Source: an uncultured Eubacteriales bacterium (GTDB lineage: Bacteria; Bacillota; Clostridia; Christensenellales; Aristaeellaceae). From it: a stretch of 49,076 nt of DNA. Location of the stretch: assembly GCA_902801765.1 (NCBI GenBank), contig CADCJO010000008.1, positions 1-49,076 of the forward strand. Direction: 5' to 3'. Made by a program: the position numbers and the translations under genes. Positions 37,794-46,129 of the stretch are shown here, one piece after another (position 1 is the stretch's first letter; every line of letters begins with the position of its first letter). The notes below the pieces were generated by a model, which saw only the letters and a program-made list of their open reading frames with translations, had not been told where the DNA came from and ran no database searches.

Positions 37794-38342
37794 TTATTTG
37801 GCCACCGCCAGTTTCTCCAGGGAAAAACCGCGGGACAGACAGTCAAGATACACCTCCGTACAGTGCCTGCAGCGGGAGAACTGACGGATCGCGCTTTCCA
37901 CATCGTCATAGACTTTCCACAGCCCGCTGAGCTTGCATTCATCCTTCCGGTGCATGAATCCATCCACATCAGCCGGGGGATAGCCCAGGAACAGCCCCAC
38001 TTCGTGGGGGAAGTCTTCCTCCGTGCGCAGACGTGAAATCAGCCTGACGAGACAAACGCTGGCGCCCTCACACGTGTATCCGCATTCTGACAGAAGCTTT
38101 CGGGACAGGGGGTCGCGCAGATCGCGCTCCAGCAGTTTCGGCCGGTACAGATACAGCAGCGCCTTTCCATCACGCCATCTCAGGGGCAGAATGCGAAGAC
38201 CCTTATGGCTCAGCCGCTGGTTCAGCTGCCGCAGTTCTTTGGTCATTTGTTTCCGGCTGTCAAAAGCGCAGGTGAACATATTCCCGGTTTTCAGGCAGGC
38301 CATGGTCGGAGCACAGCAGCGAATCAGAATTTCGTTGGACAT
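37794..38342 (-). CDS. DUF3793-family protein
   Basis: The 182-residue protein fits DUF3793: start IRCCAPTMACLKTGNMF, middle LRILPLRWRDGKALLYLYRP, then HEVGLFLGYPPADVDGF, GLWKVYDDVESA and a Cys pair in SRCRHCTEV. The family's function is unknown; from memory it often lies beside flavodoxin or iron-transport genes. Start at 38342 follows GGAGG at 5 bp. It is first gene of the exporter operon, with two operator copies upstream. Confidence 0.85.
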   Translation of the reverse strand: MSNEILIRCCAPTMACLKTGNMFTCAFDSRKQMTKELRQLNQRLSHKGLRILPLRWRDGKALLYLYRPKLLERDLRDPLSRKLLSECGYTCEGASVCLVRLISRLRTEEDFPHEVGLFLGYPPADVDGFMHRKDECKLSGLWKVYDDVESAIRQFSRCRHCTEVYLDCLSRGFSLEKLAVAK

Positions 38343-38374
38343 TTCAGCCTCCCTCAAACAGTGTCTGTTTATTA

Positions 38375-38390
38375 GTTAGTCAAATCTAAT
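38375..38390. promoter_or_regulatory. Operator GTTAG-N6-CTAAT, site 1
   Basis: GTTAG-TCAAAT-CTAAT, about 33 bp upstream of the DUF3793 start. It is the same 16-bp pattern as sites 2-4 (38451, 47805, 48113), with one outer base changed. Confidence 0.7.
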
Positions 38391-38450
38391 CATTGCCCTA
38401 AAGAAAAGCCGTTAAGGCATTTGAGGAGTTCATGATGCGCAGCGGCATTA

Positions 38451-38466
38451 GTTAGTCTTTTCTAAC
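38451..38466. promoter_or_regulatory. Operator GTTAG-N6-CTAAC, site 2
   Basis: GTTAG-TCTTTT-CTAAC, a perfect inverted repeat just downstream of the -10 box of the promoter at 38473-38501, overlapping the expected transcript start. That position suits repression. Confidence 0.8.
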
Positions 38467-38472
38467 ATTGAT

Positions 38473-38501
38473 ATAATAGCATGTTTCAAATGAGTTGTCA
38501 A
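38473..38501 (-). promoter_or_regulatory. Promoter of the DUF3793-flavodoxin-exporter operon
   Basis: Minus strand TTGACA, 17 bp, TATTAT. The transcript would start inside operator site 2 and run to ABC half-transporter 1 at 30652. The -35 box is 8 bp beyond the stop codon of the upstream gene. Confidence 0.88.
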
Positions 38502-38508
38502 GGCATTA

Positions 38509-39141
38509 TCACGATTTCTTCTTATATCCGCAGTCACAGTATGATCCGCCGGAAGCCAGCGTGTATTTCCGAACGAAATCGCAGGCTCCGCCTGCTTCAG
38601 CCATGGTGTAGTCCAGATGGCACATGGCGGGGACAAGATCATACAAGCCCAGATCCTTCATCAGCGTGCAGATGCCGCATCTGGTGAAACGGGCTTCGTA
38701 GCCGCTGCCGTCCACATAGGGAAGGAATTCCATGTTCCAGGAATAGGGATTCCTGTCTGCCGCTTTCAGTGCTGCCGTGGCCTTCATGCCCTGAACGTCC
38801 TGTTCGCTGAACTTCTTCTTTCCCATCATCCGGCAGAACCACCGCATAGGCGCGGTCATCATGGATTTCGCATAGTATTCCGTCAGCTGCTCAACGGACG
38901 GCCGCTCCTTCATAGAGAGCACAAAAGCTGAGAGCATGGCGCAGTTGACGATGTTCATCTTGAAGCGGTCAGCATTCTCAAACTCCGGGAGTTTTGCGAT
39001 GATCTCCCTGTACTTAGGTTTCGCAGCTGTTGTTGCCCGCGCAGCTTCTGTTTCGGTGAGGCCAAGCACGGATACAAGATGATTCCGAAAAGATTTCCGG
39101 AACAGGATCCACATGCCCATAGGCATACCGGCGTATTTCAT
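38509..39141 (-). CDS. ATC-hydrolase-like cysteine-rich protein 1
   Basis: The 210-residue protein resembles the L-2-amino-thiazoline-4-carboxylic acid hydrolase family (PF14196). Its C-terminal half is Cys-rich: FTRCGICTLMKDLG, VPAMCHLDYTMAEAGGACDF and GGSYCDCGYKKK, a layout suited to thiol catalysis or metal binding. Founding members open a thiazoline ring in cysteine synthesis, but most homologues are uncharacterised. AGGAG lies about 11 bp before the ATG. It is the last gene of the methyltransferase operon, 83 bp after the preceding gene. Confidence 0.75.
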   Translation of the reverse strand: MKYAGMPMGMWILFRKSFRNHLVSVLGLTETEAARATTAAKPKYREIIAKLPEFENADRFKMNIVNCAMLSAFVLSMKERPSVEQLTEYYAKSMMTAPMRWFCRMMGKKKFSEQDVQGMKATAALKAADRNPYSWNMEFLPYVDGSGYEARFTRCGICTLMKDLGLYDLVPAMCHLDYTMAEAGGACDFVRKYTLASGGSYCDCGYKKKS

Positions 39142-39224
39142 ATCAGACAGTCTCCTTGATCAGGCGGGTTTGCATCATCCCGCCGGTTACCCCCTCATAG
39201 GACTGAAAAGCATGACTTCCGCTT

Positions 39225-40064
39225 TCACGCCTCTTCCCGGAATGTGATCTTCACGATCTTCATCCTGACAAGACGATCGCAGAACCGGATCATCAGTTTG
39301 TGCAGCGGACTGACATGATCGTAAATGTCACGGTAGCCCCGCATATAGCTTTTGGCGGTGACGGAAGCGAACTGGCTGCTCCAGCCTTCCAGCTCCCGTT
39401 CATCCTCCAGCGAGAAGAACGCGCTTACGTCTGTAATCCCTGCTTCCTTCAGCCAGGTGGAACGCATCATCTTCGCGCCGCGCCGGTTGCAGGAATCAAA
39501 GGCAATGACGGAGCCGGGAAAGCGTTTCGCCATGCGGGAAAACAGGTTTTTGACATCCTCCGTTCTGAAATAATAGAATACGCCTGCCGCGAAGAATACA
39601 GCACCGCCGGAAGCGTCCACGGCATCCATCCAGCGCGGGTCATTGAGGTCGCAGGCGATGTTCCGCTCCCGCTCTCCGGCGGGCAGCAGCTCGCTCCGCA
39701 CGGCAATGACGTCCGGCAGGTCGATGTTGTAACCATGGCAGCGCCCGTTGTCGCATTTCCGGAAGGTGTCGTCCAGCCCGCAGCCCAGGTTAACCACGGC
39801 AGCTTTGGGGTGGTCCTGAAGATATGCCTCCACTTCACACCGGAGGTCATATTGGCGCTGCGCTACCTCCAGCGCTCCGAACAGACCGAAGACGGATTCC
39901 ATCTTTTTGCGCTTCTCCGCGAAGTCATAGTCCAGGGAATCGCAGATGCGTTTTGCCTCCGGATCGGAAAACAATTGCGGAAAGCGCTCGGAACAGACCA
40001 GCCGGCCAAAGAGAGGGATCACCAGGGTCTCCTGTACGGTGTTTTTCTCAATATGGTATTTCAT
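39225..40064 (-). CDS. SAM methyltransferase, LCMT/TcmP-like
   Basis: The 279-residue protein resembles the leucine carboxyl methyltransferase (PPM1)/TcmP group, which methylates carboxyl or hydroxyl groups: VVNLGCGLDDTFRKCDNGR (about 90-108) parallels the LGAGLDTRFYR motif, YNIDLPDVI is the acidic loop, and VFFAAGVFYYFRTEDVKNLF follows. Substrate unknown. GGAGG lies 9 bp before the ATG. It is one of four methyltransferases in this operon. Confidence 0.88.
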   Translation of the reverse strand: MKYHIEKNTVQETLVIPLFGRLVCSERFPQLFSDPEAKRICDSLDYDFAEKRKKMESVFGLFGALEVAQRQYDLRCEVEAYLQDHPKAAVVNLGCGLDDTFRKCDNGRCHGYNIDLPDVIAVRSELLPAGERERNIACDLNDPRWMDAVDASGGAVFFAAGVFYYFRTEDVKNLFSRMAKRFPGSVIAFDSCNRRGAKMMRSTWLKEAGITDVSAFFSLEDERELEGWSSQFASVTAKSYMRGYRDIYDHVSPLHKLMIRFCDRLVRMKIVKITFREEA

Positions 40065-40111
40065 CGGTTCTTCCTCCGGAATCAGGCAGACAGGCTGTTT
40101 TCAGATGATAG

Positions 40112-40891
40112 TCACTTTCTGCCGGTCAGCAGCGCGGAGCCGCTCAGCGCCATCCAAGCGGCTTCGGACTTCTTCATGAATCTGCCGTCCGTCGTGTCGA
40201 TGAGCTCCACGTGCCGGAAGCCCATGTCACGGAGCTTCTTCACAAAGGCCTGCATATCGCCGTACTTGGATTTGGAGAAGATGTCGTGCAGGGCGAAGGT
40301 TCCGCCTTTTTTCAGCGTGCGCAGGGTTTCCAGCAAGTACTTTTGCCGATCGCCGGGGATATTGTGGTAAACATAATTGCTCACCACGGCGTCAAAGGTC
40401 TCGTCCGGGAAATCCAGATGGGTGGCGTCTCCCTGCCGGAAGGTGATCCGGCTGACCCCCTCGGCCCGGGCGTTGCTTTCGCACAGACTCTTGCTGAAGG
40501 AAGCGTATTCCTTGCCCCAGCGGTCGATGCCAATGATCTCGGCCTTGGGATTCCGCTTGCCCACTGCGATCCCCAGCGCGCCGCTGCCGCAGCCCACGTC
40601 CAAAACCTTACCGCCTTCCGGCAGACTCACATAGGACGCCGTGCCCTCGATGATCTGTCGGGCCATCTGCCGTTTTCCGTTGTAATCAAAGGCACGGTAC
40701 ATGCTGATGGCCCAAATGCTCAGCCCGCAGAAGATGACCGCGATCACCCCAAATGCAATCGTCAGCACTGTTCTCAGCGTGCCGCCCGGCAGCAGCTGAA
40801 ACGCCGCCGCCGCGACGGTGCATCCAAGGAACGTAAACAGGAAAGAATACACCATGCCCTTGGGCATCCAGTTTTTGTAATCAGGTTTCAT
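40112..40891 (-). CDS. Membrane-anchored SAM methyltransferase
   Basis: The 259-residue protein has two N-terminal membrane helices (about 15-35 and 41-63) and then a class I methyltransferase domain: VLDVGCGSGALGIAVGKRNP (96-115), GIDRWGKEYASFS, GDATHLDFPDETFDAVVSNY. The hydrophobic anchor places catalysis at the inner membrane face, suggesting a lipid-like or membrane-bound substrate. GGAGG lies 8 bp before the ATG. The gap to the upstream methyltransferase is 12 bp. Confidence 0.9.
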   Translation of the reverse strand: MKPDYKNWMPKGMVYSFLFTFLGCTVAAAAFQLLPGGTLRTVLTIAFGVIAVIFCGLSIWAISMYRAFDYNGKRQMARQIIEGTASYVSLPEGGKVLDVGCGSGALGIAVGKRNPKAEIIGIDRWGKEYASFSKSLCESNARAEGVSRITFRQGDATHLDFPDETFDAVVSNYVYHNIPGDRQKYLLETLRTLKKGGTFALHDIFSKSKYGDMQAFVKKLRDMGFRHVELIDTTDGRFMKKSEAAWMALSGSALLTGRK

Positions 40892-40903
40892 ACCGGTTCC
40901 TCC

Positions 40904-41527
40904 TTACTTTCTCGCAATGACAGTGATCCACGGTTTCGACGGATGATGGTCACGACTCACCCTGGAAAAGCCTGCCGCTTTCAGCGCCGCTTCAATTTGC
41001 TCCGCCGTATAGCATTTCATCCCGTCGATGATGCCCTCGTACTTCTTGCCCGTATCGTCAGCGCCGTCCGATTCGTTGCAGATCATGAAGACCCCGCCCG
41101 GCTTCAGGATACGGGCGACCTGGGCGAAACACTTCTCCAGCCCTGGCCAGAAGTAAACCGTCTCAAAGGCGGTCGCCAAATCGAAGGAACTGGCCGGAAG
41201 CCTAAGGTCGGACACGTCCCCTTGCCGCACCTCGCACCGGCCCGCGGCAATGGCCGCCTGATTGAAGGCTTTTGCCTTTTCCACGGACAGATCGGAATAG
41301 TCAATGGCCGTCACATGCGCCTTCGGATACTTTTTCAGCAGCTCCCCGGCGTTGCGTCCGCCGCCGCAGCCCAGGTCCACAGCCTTCTCAGGCGTGATGG
41401 GCGGCAGATGGGAAAAGCCCCAGTCGGCCATGACGGCGTGGCCGGAGTTCATACCGCTCAGCATCACTTTCCCGAGAAAGCCCTCCGGTTTCCTTGTCTG
41501 GCTGACAAACTTTTTGAACAGACCCAT
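40904..41527 (-). CDS. SAM methyltransferase, soluble
   Basis: The 207-residue class I methyltransferase has AVDLGCGGGRNAGELLKKYP (49-68), AIDYSDLSVEKAKAF, GDVSDLRLPASSFDLATAFE and KPGGVFMICNESD. I chose the ATG at 41527 (MGLFKKFVSQTRKPEG, AAGGGG about 9 bp upstream) because the fold starts there. An ATG at 41581 with GGAGG 9 bp upstream adds 18 residues and is a real alternative. Substrate unknown. Confidence 0.88.
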   Translation of the reverse strand: MGLFKKFVSQTRKPEGFLGKVMLSGMNSGHAVMADWGFSHLPPITPEKAVDLGCGGGRNAGELLKKYPKAHVTAIDYSDLSVEKAKAFNQAAIAAGRCEVRQGDVSDLRLPASSFDLATAFETVYFWPGLEKCFAQVARILKPGGVFMICNESDGADDTGKKYEGIIDGMKCYTAEQIEAALKAAGFSRVSRDHHPSKPWITVIARK

Positions 41528-41612
41528 ATTTCCATCCCCTTTTTTGAGCTTTTCTTTGTTTTCCGCGTAGTAGCTGTGCATCGCCCGTATCCTCCAAATG
41601 TTTCATTCACCG

Positions 41613-42608
41613 TCAGAACAGCATGTTCAGTCCCGCCACCGCCAGCCCCGCAACGGGACAGACGATCAGCGTCCACAGCAGTCCGTGCTCCGGGATGGCC
41701 AGCGTTTTCAGCCACTCCCAACGTTTCCACGCCTTGCAGTGCTCCGCGCCTTTGATGAAGGGTTTGGCCTTCGGCGGAAGCCAGCAGTCGAGGATCAGGA
41801 AATCGGACAGGCTCACCATGGTCATTTCCACATAGCCCGCCCAGAACAGGTTCCAGAAGCCGGTCATTCCCGCAAAATGCGCGCTGACCGCCCAATAGAC
41901 AAGCAGCACAAGATACAGCGGATACAGGATCAGCTTCATGGTGCGGACATCCTTCTTCTCAACAAAAGGAGCCGCGGCCTGTCTGATTTCCTTCGGGAAC
42001 ATGGTGCTGTACGCCTGCGGCACCAGCAGGAAGCCAAGTCCCGCCACTGCGTTGAACAGCAGGGACATTGCCAGTCCGTCCAGGATGATTCTCGGCCAGT
42101 TCATCCATTCACCCCCCCTGATTATCAGCGTGATCCACGCCATCAGCGCGCACACTAACGGAAACGCGATCAGTCGGATTATCTGGTTTTTTATGTTGAA
42201 GCTGCGGTCATCCCAGCTTTTGCAGCCCCTTGTCTCCGGGTAGAATTGCACAAAATACTTTCTGGTGATCACGATGTACTGATCCTGCACCAGAATATCG
42301 AACAGCTTGTAGCCGTACAGAAACAGCATGTACCGGCCGAACAGCAGCCAGAAGCCGTAACCGCGCCTGAGACCATCCGCACCGAGAAAGAAAAGCACAC
42401 CCGCGTATCCCGCCGCCGCAAGAGCCGTGAGCAGATAACCGATCATCTGTCTGCCGACAGGCGGATCGGGATGCTCTTTCGCCGCCTCCCGGATGTCCCG
42501 CGGCAGAAAGCGCATGAGCGCCTTTGTGGCCGCAAAATGCGGAATGATCAGAATGAACGCCAGCGAGAGGAGACAAACGGCTGCAAGGGCAGCCAGCGTC
42601 GTGATCAT
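41613..42608 (-). CDS. Polytopic membrane protein, fusion of families A and B
   Basis: The 331-residue protein has about eight membrane helices and no name I know. Its first half matches the stand-alone gene at 43867-44367: YGFWLLFGRYMLFLYGYKLFD against FGFWQFFMRFVLIFTIYKVYD, then FNIKNQ against YNIKSQ, each followed by an FP...AW helix. Its second half resembles the stand-alone gene at 42640-43149 (LILDCW...IKGAE...W..W against LFIDTIW...IPGTED...W). Start at 42608 has GAGGAGG 8 bp upstream. It is probably a membrane enzyme or transporter subunit of this pathway. Confidence 0.8.
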   Translation of the reverse strand: MITTLAALAAVCLLSLAFILIIPHFAATKALMRFLPRDIREAAKEHPDPPVGRQMIGYLLTALAAAGYAGVLFFLGADGLRRGYGFWLLFGRYMLFLYGYKLFDILVQDQYIVITRKYFVQFYPETRGCKSWDDRSFNIKNQIIRLIAFPLVCALMAWITLIIRGGEWMNWPRIILDGLAMSLLFNAVAGLGFLLVPQAYSTMFPKEIRQAAAPFVEKKDVRTMKLILYPLYLVLLVYWAVSAHFAGMTGFWNLFWAGYVEMTMVSLSDFLILDCWLPPKAKPFIKGAEHCKAWKRWEWLKTLAIPEHGLLWTLIVCPVAGLAVAGLNMLF

Positions 42609-42639
42609 GCTGCAGACCTCCTCTTTTCCCAAATCAGCA

Positions 42640-43149
42640 TTACATCATTCTTCCGATCAGCCAGTATAATCCGCCCACCAACGCCGCCAGCGGTACCGAG
42701 AACGGAATCAGCTGCAGCATTTTCCATTGCTTCACATGGACGCTGTGCCAGGTATCATTCAGATCTTCCGTGCCGGGGATCAGCCACCAGTCGGACAGGG
42801 CCACCCAGATGGTGTCGATGAACAGCCAGTCAAAGAATTCCGCGCCGAGGAACAGCGCATAAAACTGCCGGCAGCAGTCCCACCAGCTCCTCGCGCCGTT
42901 GATCCAAAGGATCATGACGCCGGGGATTACCAGTATCCATGCGATGAGCAGGATGTAGGCAAACCGCTTTCTTTTCCGGAATTCCGCTTCGGTAATCAGG
43001 CCCAGGGCCTTGACCCGGTCAATCATCGCCTGCGGATAGAAGAAGATGCCGCCCACGGGGCCGCGTTTGTGCACAAGAACAGCCATGTAGGCCGCGTAGC
43101 ATACCCACAGGATCAGGATCTCAAGGATGATTCTCCCAAACATGCCCAT
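42640..43149 (-). CDS. Polytopic membrane protein, family B (stand-alone)
   Basis: The 169-residue protein has about four membrane helices (residues ~8-26, 64-84, 95-112, 145-165). Notable is AEFFDWLFIDTIWVALSDWW followed by IPGTEDLNDTW, the part shared with the second half of the fusion protein downstream. It begins right after the UbiE-like methyltransferase (3 bp gap), whose stop lies within its GGAAGTGAG site. Function unknown. Confidence 0.8.
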   Translation of the reverse strand: MGMFGRIILEILILWVCYAAYMAVLVHKRGPVGGIFFYPQAMIDRVKALGLITEAEFRKRKRFAYILLIAWILVIPGVMILWINGARSWWDCCRQFYALFLGAEFFDWLFIDTIWVALSDWWLIPGTEDLNDTWHSVHVKQWKMLQLIPFSVPLAALVGGLYWLIGRMM

Positions 43150-43152
43150 TTC

Positions 43153-43833
43153 TCACTTCCCGCACCGGAAACAGCCAATTCCCTCAACAGCTGAGACCTC
43201 GGCGTTCTGATACATCCGGGAAAGCCTCTCCCGCAGACTGCTTTGCGTTTCATAAGGCGCGGTGAAAAAGCCTTTCGGCTGATAGAGATGCCTGATGAAC
43301 CAGTCCGTCCGCCCGCACTCGTCTTTAATATAGAAACATCCGCAGAATGTGCCGCCTTTTTTCAGCACGCGATAAGTCTCCCGGTACGCGGCTTCCTTGT
43401 CCGGAAAGGCATGGAAGCCGTTCAGGGACAGCACGATGTCGAAACTCTCGTCCACGAATGGCAGCGCACCCACATCACCCTGCGTGAATGCCACGTTGGC
43501 GATGCCGAGCCGCTTTGCTTTCTCCTGCGCCGAGGCCATCATGTCCGGGGAATAGTCCAGGCAGGTGATCTCCGCCTGCGGCAGCGATTGCCAGACCGGC
43601 ATGGTCAGCACACCCGTGCCCACCGGCACCTCCAGCAGCTTTCCCGAAAAGTCCTCCGGAATGCCGGAGAGGGCCTTCTCCAGATAAGCTGCGTTCTTCT
43701 CTCCGTCCATGTTCCATACCACGCGGCAGATCGCCTTCCCCAGCCATGTGGAATAGGTCATCATGCCGTCGTAAAAGCTGGCCTGTCCGCCGGTGGTCCT
43801 GTAGGCGTTCCTGATCTGATCTTTCCTTGTCAA
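43153..43833 (-). CDS. SAM methyltransferase, UbiE-like
   Basis: The roughly 226-residue protein has LLEVPVGTGVLTMPVWQSLP as motif I, CLDYSPDMMASAQEKAK, GDVGALPFVDESFDIVLSLN and KKGGTFCGCFYIKDECGRTD. It ends in a short Cys pair (CFRCGK). The start is unsure: a GTG at 43845 touches its own GGA, while the TTG at 43833 has AAGGAG 11 bp upstream, so I use the TTG. Substrate unknown. It sits between the stand-alone family A and B membrane genes. Confidence 0.87.
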   Translation of the reverse strand: MTRKDQIRNAYRTTGGQASFYDGMMTYSTWLGKAICRVVWNMDGEKNAAYLEKALSGIPEDFSGKLLEVPVGTGVLTMPVWQSLPQAEITCLDYSPDMMASAQEKAKRLGIANVAFTQGDVGALPFVDESFDIVLSLNGFHAFPDKEAAYRETYRVLKKGGTFCGCFYIKDECGRTDWFIRHLYQPKGFFTAPYETQSSLRERLSRMYQNAEVSAVEGIGCFRCGK

Positions 43834-43866
43834 GATGATACTCACTCCTTCGTTTTTGAAACTTCG

Positions 43867-44367
43867 TCACTGGAACAATGTGCATACCCAGGCCGCGATT
43901 GCCGAAGCCGCTGGGAATATGACCAGGAGCTTCAGCAGCTGGCTTTTGATGTTGTAACCGTATTTCTTCAGGGGATACACACTTCCCACCTCCGGGAAGT
44001 AGTACTGGAAGAACTGAAACTTCATCAGCAGAAAGTAGTCAAAGCAGACCAGGTCGTAGACTTTGTAGATCGTGAAGATCAGCACAAATCTCATGAAAAA
44101 CTGCCAGAAGCCGAAACCGCTTCTGAAGCCGTCCCAGATGGAAACGATTCCCACACCCAGGATCATGAGGACGCTGAAGCTCATGAGCGTCCAGCCGATG
44201 GTTCTTGCACCGACAAACAGTTCCTTTTCACGGGGAAGGATCGCCTCCCGCGCCTCTCTGGGGGCAGAGGAGAAAAGCTCCTTCTTCTGAATGAACGCTA
44301 CGGCCGACAGCAGCATCAGCGTGATCGCCGCGCAGAACACGACGGCCAGGAATATCGTGAGCAGCAT
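43867..44367 (-). CDS. Polytopic membrane protein, family A (stand-alone)
   Basis: The 166-residue protein has about four membrane helices (3-24, 58-78, 85-105, 143-163). The conserved core FGFWQFFMRFVLIFTIYKVYD and YNIKSQLLKLLVIFPAASA is repeated in the first half of the fusion protein at 41613-42608. GGAGGGATCAT precedes the ATG. Function unknown. Confidence 0.8.
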   Translation of the reverse strand: MLLTIFLAVVFCAAITLMLLSAVAFIQKKELFSSAPREAREAILPREKELFVGARTIGWTLMSFSVLMILGVGIVSIWDGFRSGFGFWQFFMRFVLIFTIYKVYDLVCFDYFLLMKFQFFQYYFPEVGSVYPLKKYGYNIKSQLLKLLVIFPAASAIAAWVCTLFQ

Positions 44368-44382
44368 ATGATCCCTCCAGGA

Positions 44383-45096
44383 TTATTTCTTCACGCTGAC
44401 CAGCAGACCGTTTTCCTTTTTCACCAGCTCGTACGCCTGCGCGAGGGGATGTCGATCTCCCACAATACAGTAATCGCAGCAGGGCGATTCGACGCAGGTC
44501 CCTTCCCGGATCAGGCAGGCGTGGAGGTTCTGCATGGCCAGATGGTCGCAGTTGCACATGATGGGCAGCACGTCCTCCATGTGATGGCGTTTGGCGAATT
44601 CCGCATTGGGGCATTGGGTAAAGCTGTAGCGGATCACGCCGTTTTCCCTGTCATAGGAGCAGGAACCCATCCGGAAGGAGCCGGGGAAGCGCTTGATCTC
44701 CTCGACCCGTATGTCGTTGGCCTTCTGAAAGATCCGGCTGGCGAGGCGGTTGTCCAGCCTGCGGTTGAGGTTGAAGATTTTGCCCAATGCGTCGAATGAC
44801 CCCATAAAACAGTCAAAAATGTCCTGCTGTACTTCTTCCAGTTGTGGCTTAACCGGAACGACTTTGTACCAGGCGAAGATCAGGATCGGGTCATAGATGC
44901 TGACCTTGATCTTCGCGCCGGCCATGGGCGGCTCATCCCTGAGAAACTCGCAGTACTGCAGCTGGATCTTCTCCCAGAGCTGTTCGCAGGTCTGATCATC
45001 ATAATCACGATGCAGAAGCCGCAGAACGCATTTCTTTGCCTTCTTTGTGTAGATTGCGTGTCGGGCGCGGTCGATGGGCAAGTCCTTTTCTTTCAC
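44383..45096 (-). CDS. ATC-hydrolase-like cysteine-rich protein 2
   Basis: The 237-residue protein resembles the ATC hydrolase family (PF14196): FTQCPNAEFAKRHHMEDVLP, then MCNCDHLAMQNLHACLIREG, then TCVESPCCDYCIVGDRHP. Eight Cys and several His in the last 90 residues suggest a metal or thiol site. The start is the GTG at 45096, which overlaps the stop of the upstream gene by 4 bp (GTGA). It is only distantly similar to the other ATC-like protein at 38509, so they likely do different steps. Confidence 0.78.
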   Translation of the reverse strand: MKEKDLPIDRARHAIYTKKAKKCVLRLLHRDYDDQTCEQLWEKIQLQYCEFLRDEPPMAGAKIKVSIYDPILIFAWYKVVPVKPQLEEVQQDIFDCFMGSFDALGKIFNLNRRLDNRLASRIFQKANDIRVEEIKRFPGSFRMGSCSYDRENGVIRYSFTQCPNAEFAKRHHMEDVLPIMCNCDHLAMQNLHACLIREGTCVESPCCDYCIVGDRHPLAQAYELVKKENGLLVSVKK

Positions 45097-46097
45097 TGTG
45101 CTTCGCCTTCTTTTGTGTACTGTTTCCGGATCGCATCCCACCCAGGCATCTGTGCTTTCAGCTCCCGCCAGCTGGACATGGGGAATTCCGGCCTGCGGGC
45201 AAGTACCTTCTCGAACTCCTCATCCAGCATCTCCATCTCCTCAAAGGCGTTCCGGCAATGCTCACAGGCGATGAGATCCCCGGCGGTTTTCCACTTGGCC
45301 ATGCCGAAATAGAGAAGCTGCATGACTGTGCCTTTGATTCCGGGGGCGTAGTATTGATCATCGCCCTCCGGCAGAATCGGGATGCCCTGTGCCTTCAACA
45401 TGGTGTACGCCTCCCGGGAGGCCATGCGCATGAGCCTTCGCTGTTTCCCAGTGGAGCCTGTCAGATCCCCATTGCAGGTATAGGCCAGATAGCAGATGGG
45501 AAGCACTGCCGCCAGATGGCAGATGAGATAGGCCTCCATATCCGGCTGCCAATGAAACTTGTAGCCGGTTCTGCCAAACATGTCTGTCATCTTTGATCTT
45601 GTGGGGGCGTCAACTTCGCCGTGCAGACATCCAATGTCCATGGCGCCAACACCAGCCCGTTCGCAGATCAGCATGCCTTTTTCATGATCCCGTTTGCCCG
45701 CAGTGGCCTGAAAACCGAACAGCACCTGCTTTTCGCACACCGAATGATCCAGAATTGCCTGCTGCATATCGGCGGGACGCATGTTGTTGCCTACCAGCAC
45801 AATAATCGGAGCATGAATGGCCGCCAGCGGTTCAAGGATCGCCGGCATTTTGTTGTACGGCATGACGGCGAATACTGCGTCATAGGCTTTTTCCTCTTCA
45901 ATGCCGCCGATCACCCTCGGGTGATCCAAGGTGGTCTTCCGCTGGAGATGATGGCGGATCCGCAATCCGTTCCGCTGCAGCTGCTCTTTCCATGGACCGC
46001 GGGCCAACAGCGTCACATCATTCTCGGCTGTGCAAAGGACATGCGCCAGACAACAACCGATCACGCCGGAGCCGTAAACCAGTACCTTCATCTTCAT
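45093..46097 (-). CDS. Ketopantoate reductase-like NAD(P) oxidoreductase
   Basis: The 334-residue protein has an N-terminal Rossmann fold (KVLVYGSGVIGCCLAHVL, about 3-20), then VTLLARGPWKEQL, VFAVMPYNKMPAIL and a helical C-domain, as in ApbA/PanE ketopantoate reductases. No pantothenate genes are near, so it probably reduces another 2-oxo acid or ketone in this pathway. ATG at 46097 has AGGAG 4 bp upstream; the ATG at 46091 is equally possible. Confidence 0.87.
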   Translation of the reverse strand: MKMKVLVYGSGVIGCCLAHVLCTAENDVTLLARGPWKEQLQRNGLRIRHHLQRKTTLDHPRVIGGIEEEKAYDAVFAVMPYNKMPAILEPLAAIHAPIIVLVGNNMRPADMQQAILDHSVCEKQVLFGFQATAGKRDHEKGMLICERAGVGAMDIGCLHGEVDAPTRSKMTDMFGRTGYKFHWQPDMEAYLICHLAAVLPICYLAYTCNGDLTGSTGKQRRLMRMASREAYTMLKAQGIPILPEGDDQYYAPGIKGTVMQLLYFGMAKWKTAGDLIACEHCRNAFEEMEMLDEEFEKVLARRPEFPMSSWRELKAQMPGWDAIRKQYTKEGEAQ

Positions 46098-46129
46098 CGC
46101 TCTCCTGATGCTTTCCGGGGCGGCCCGCT

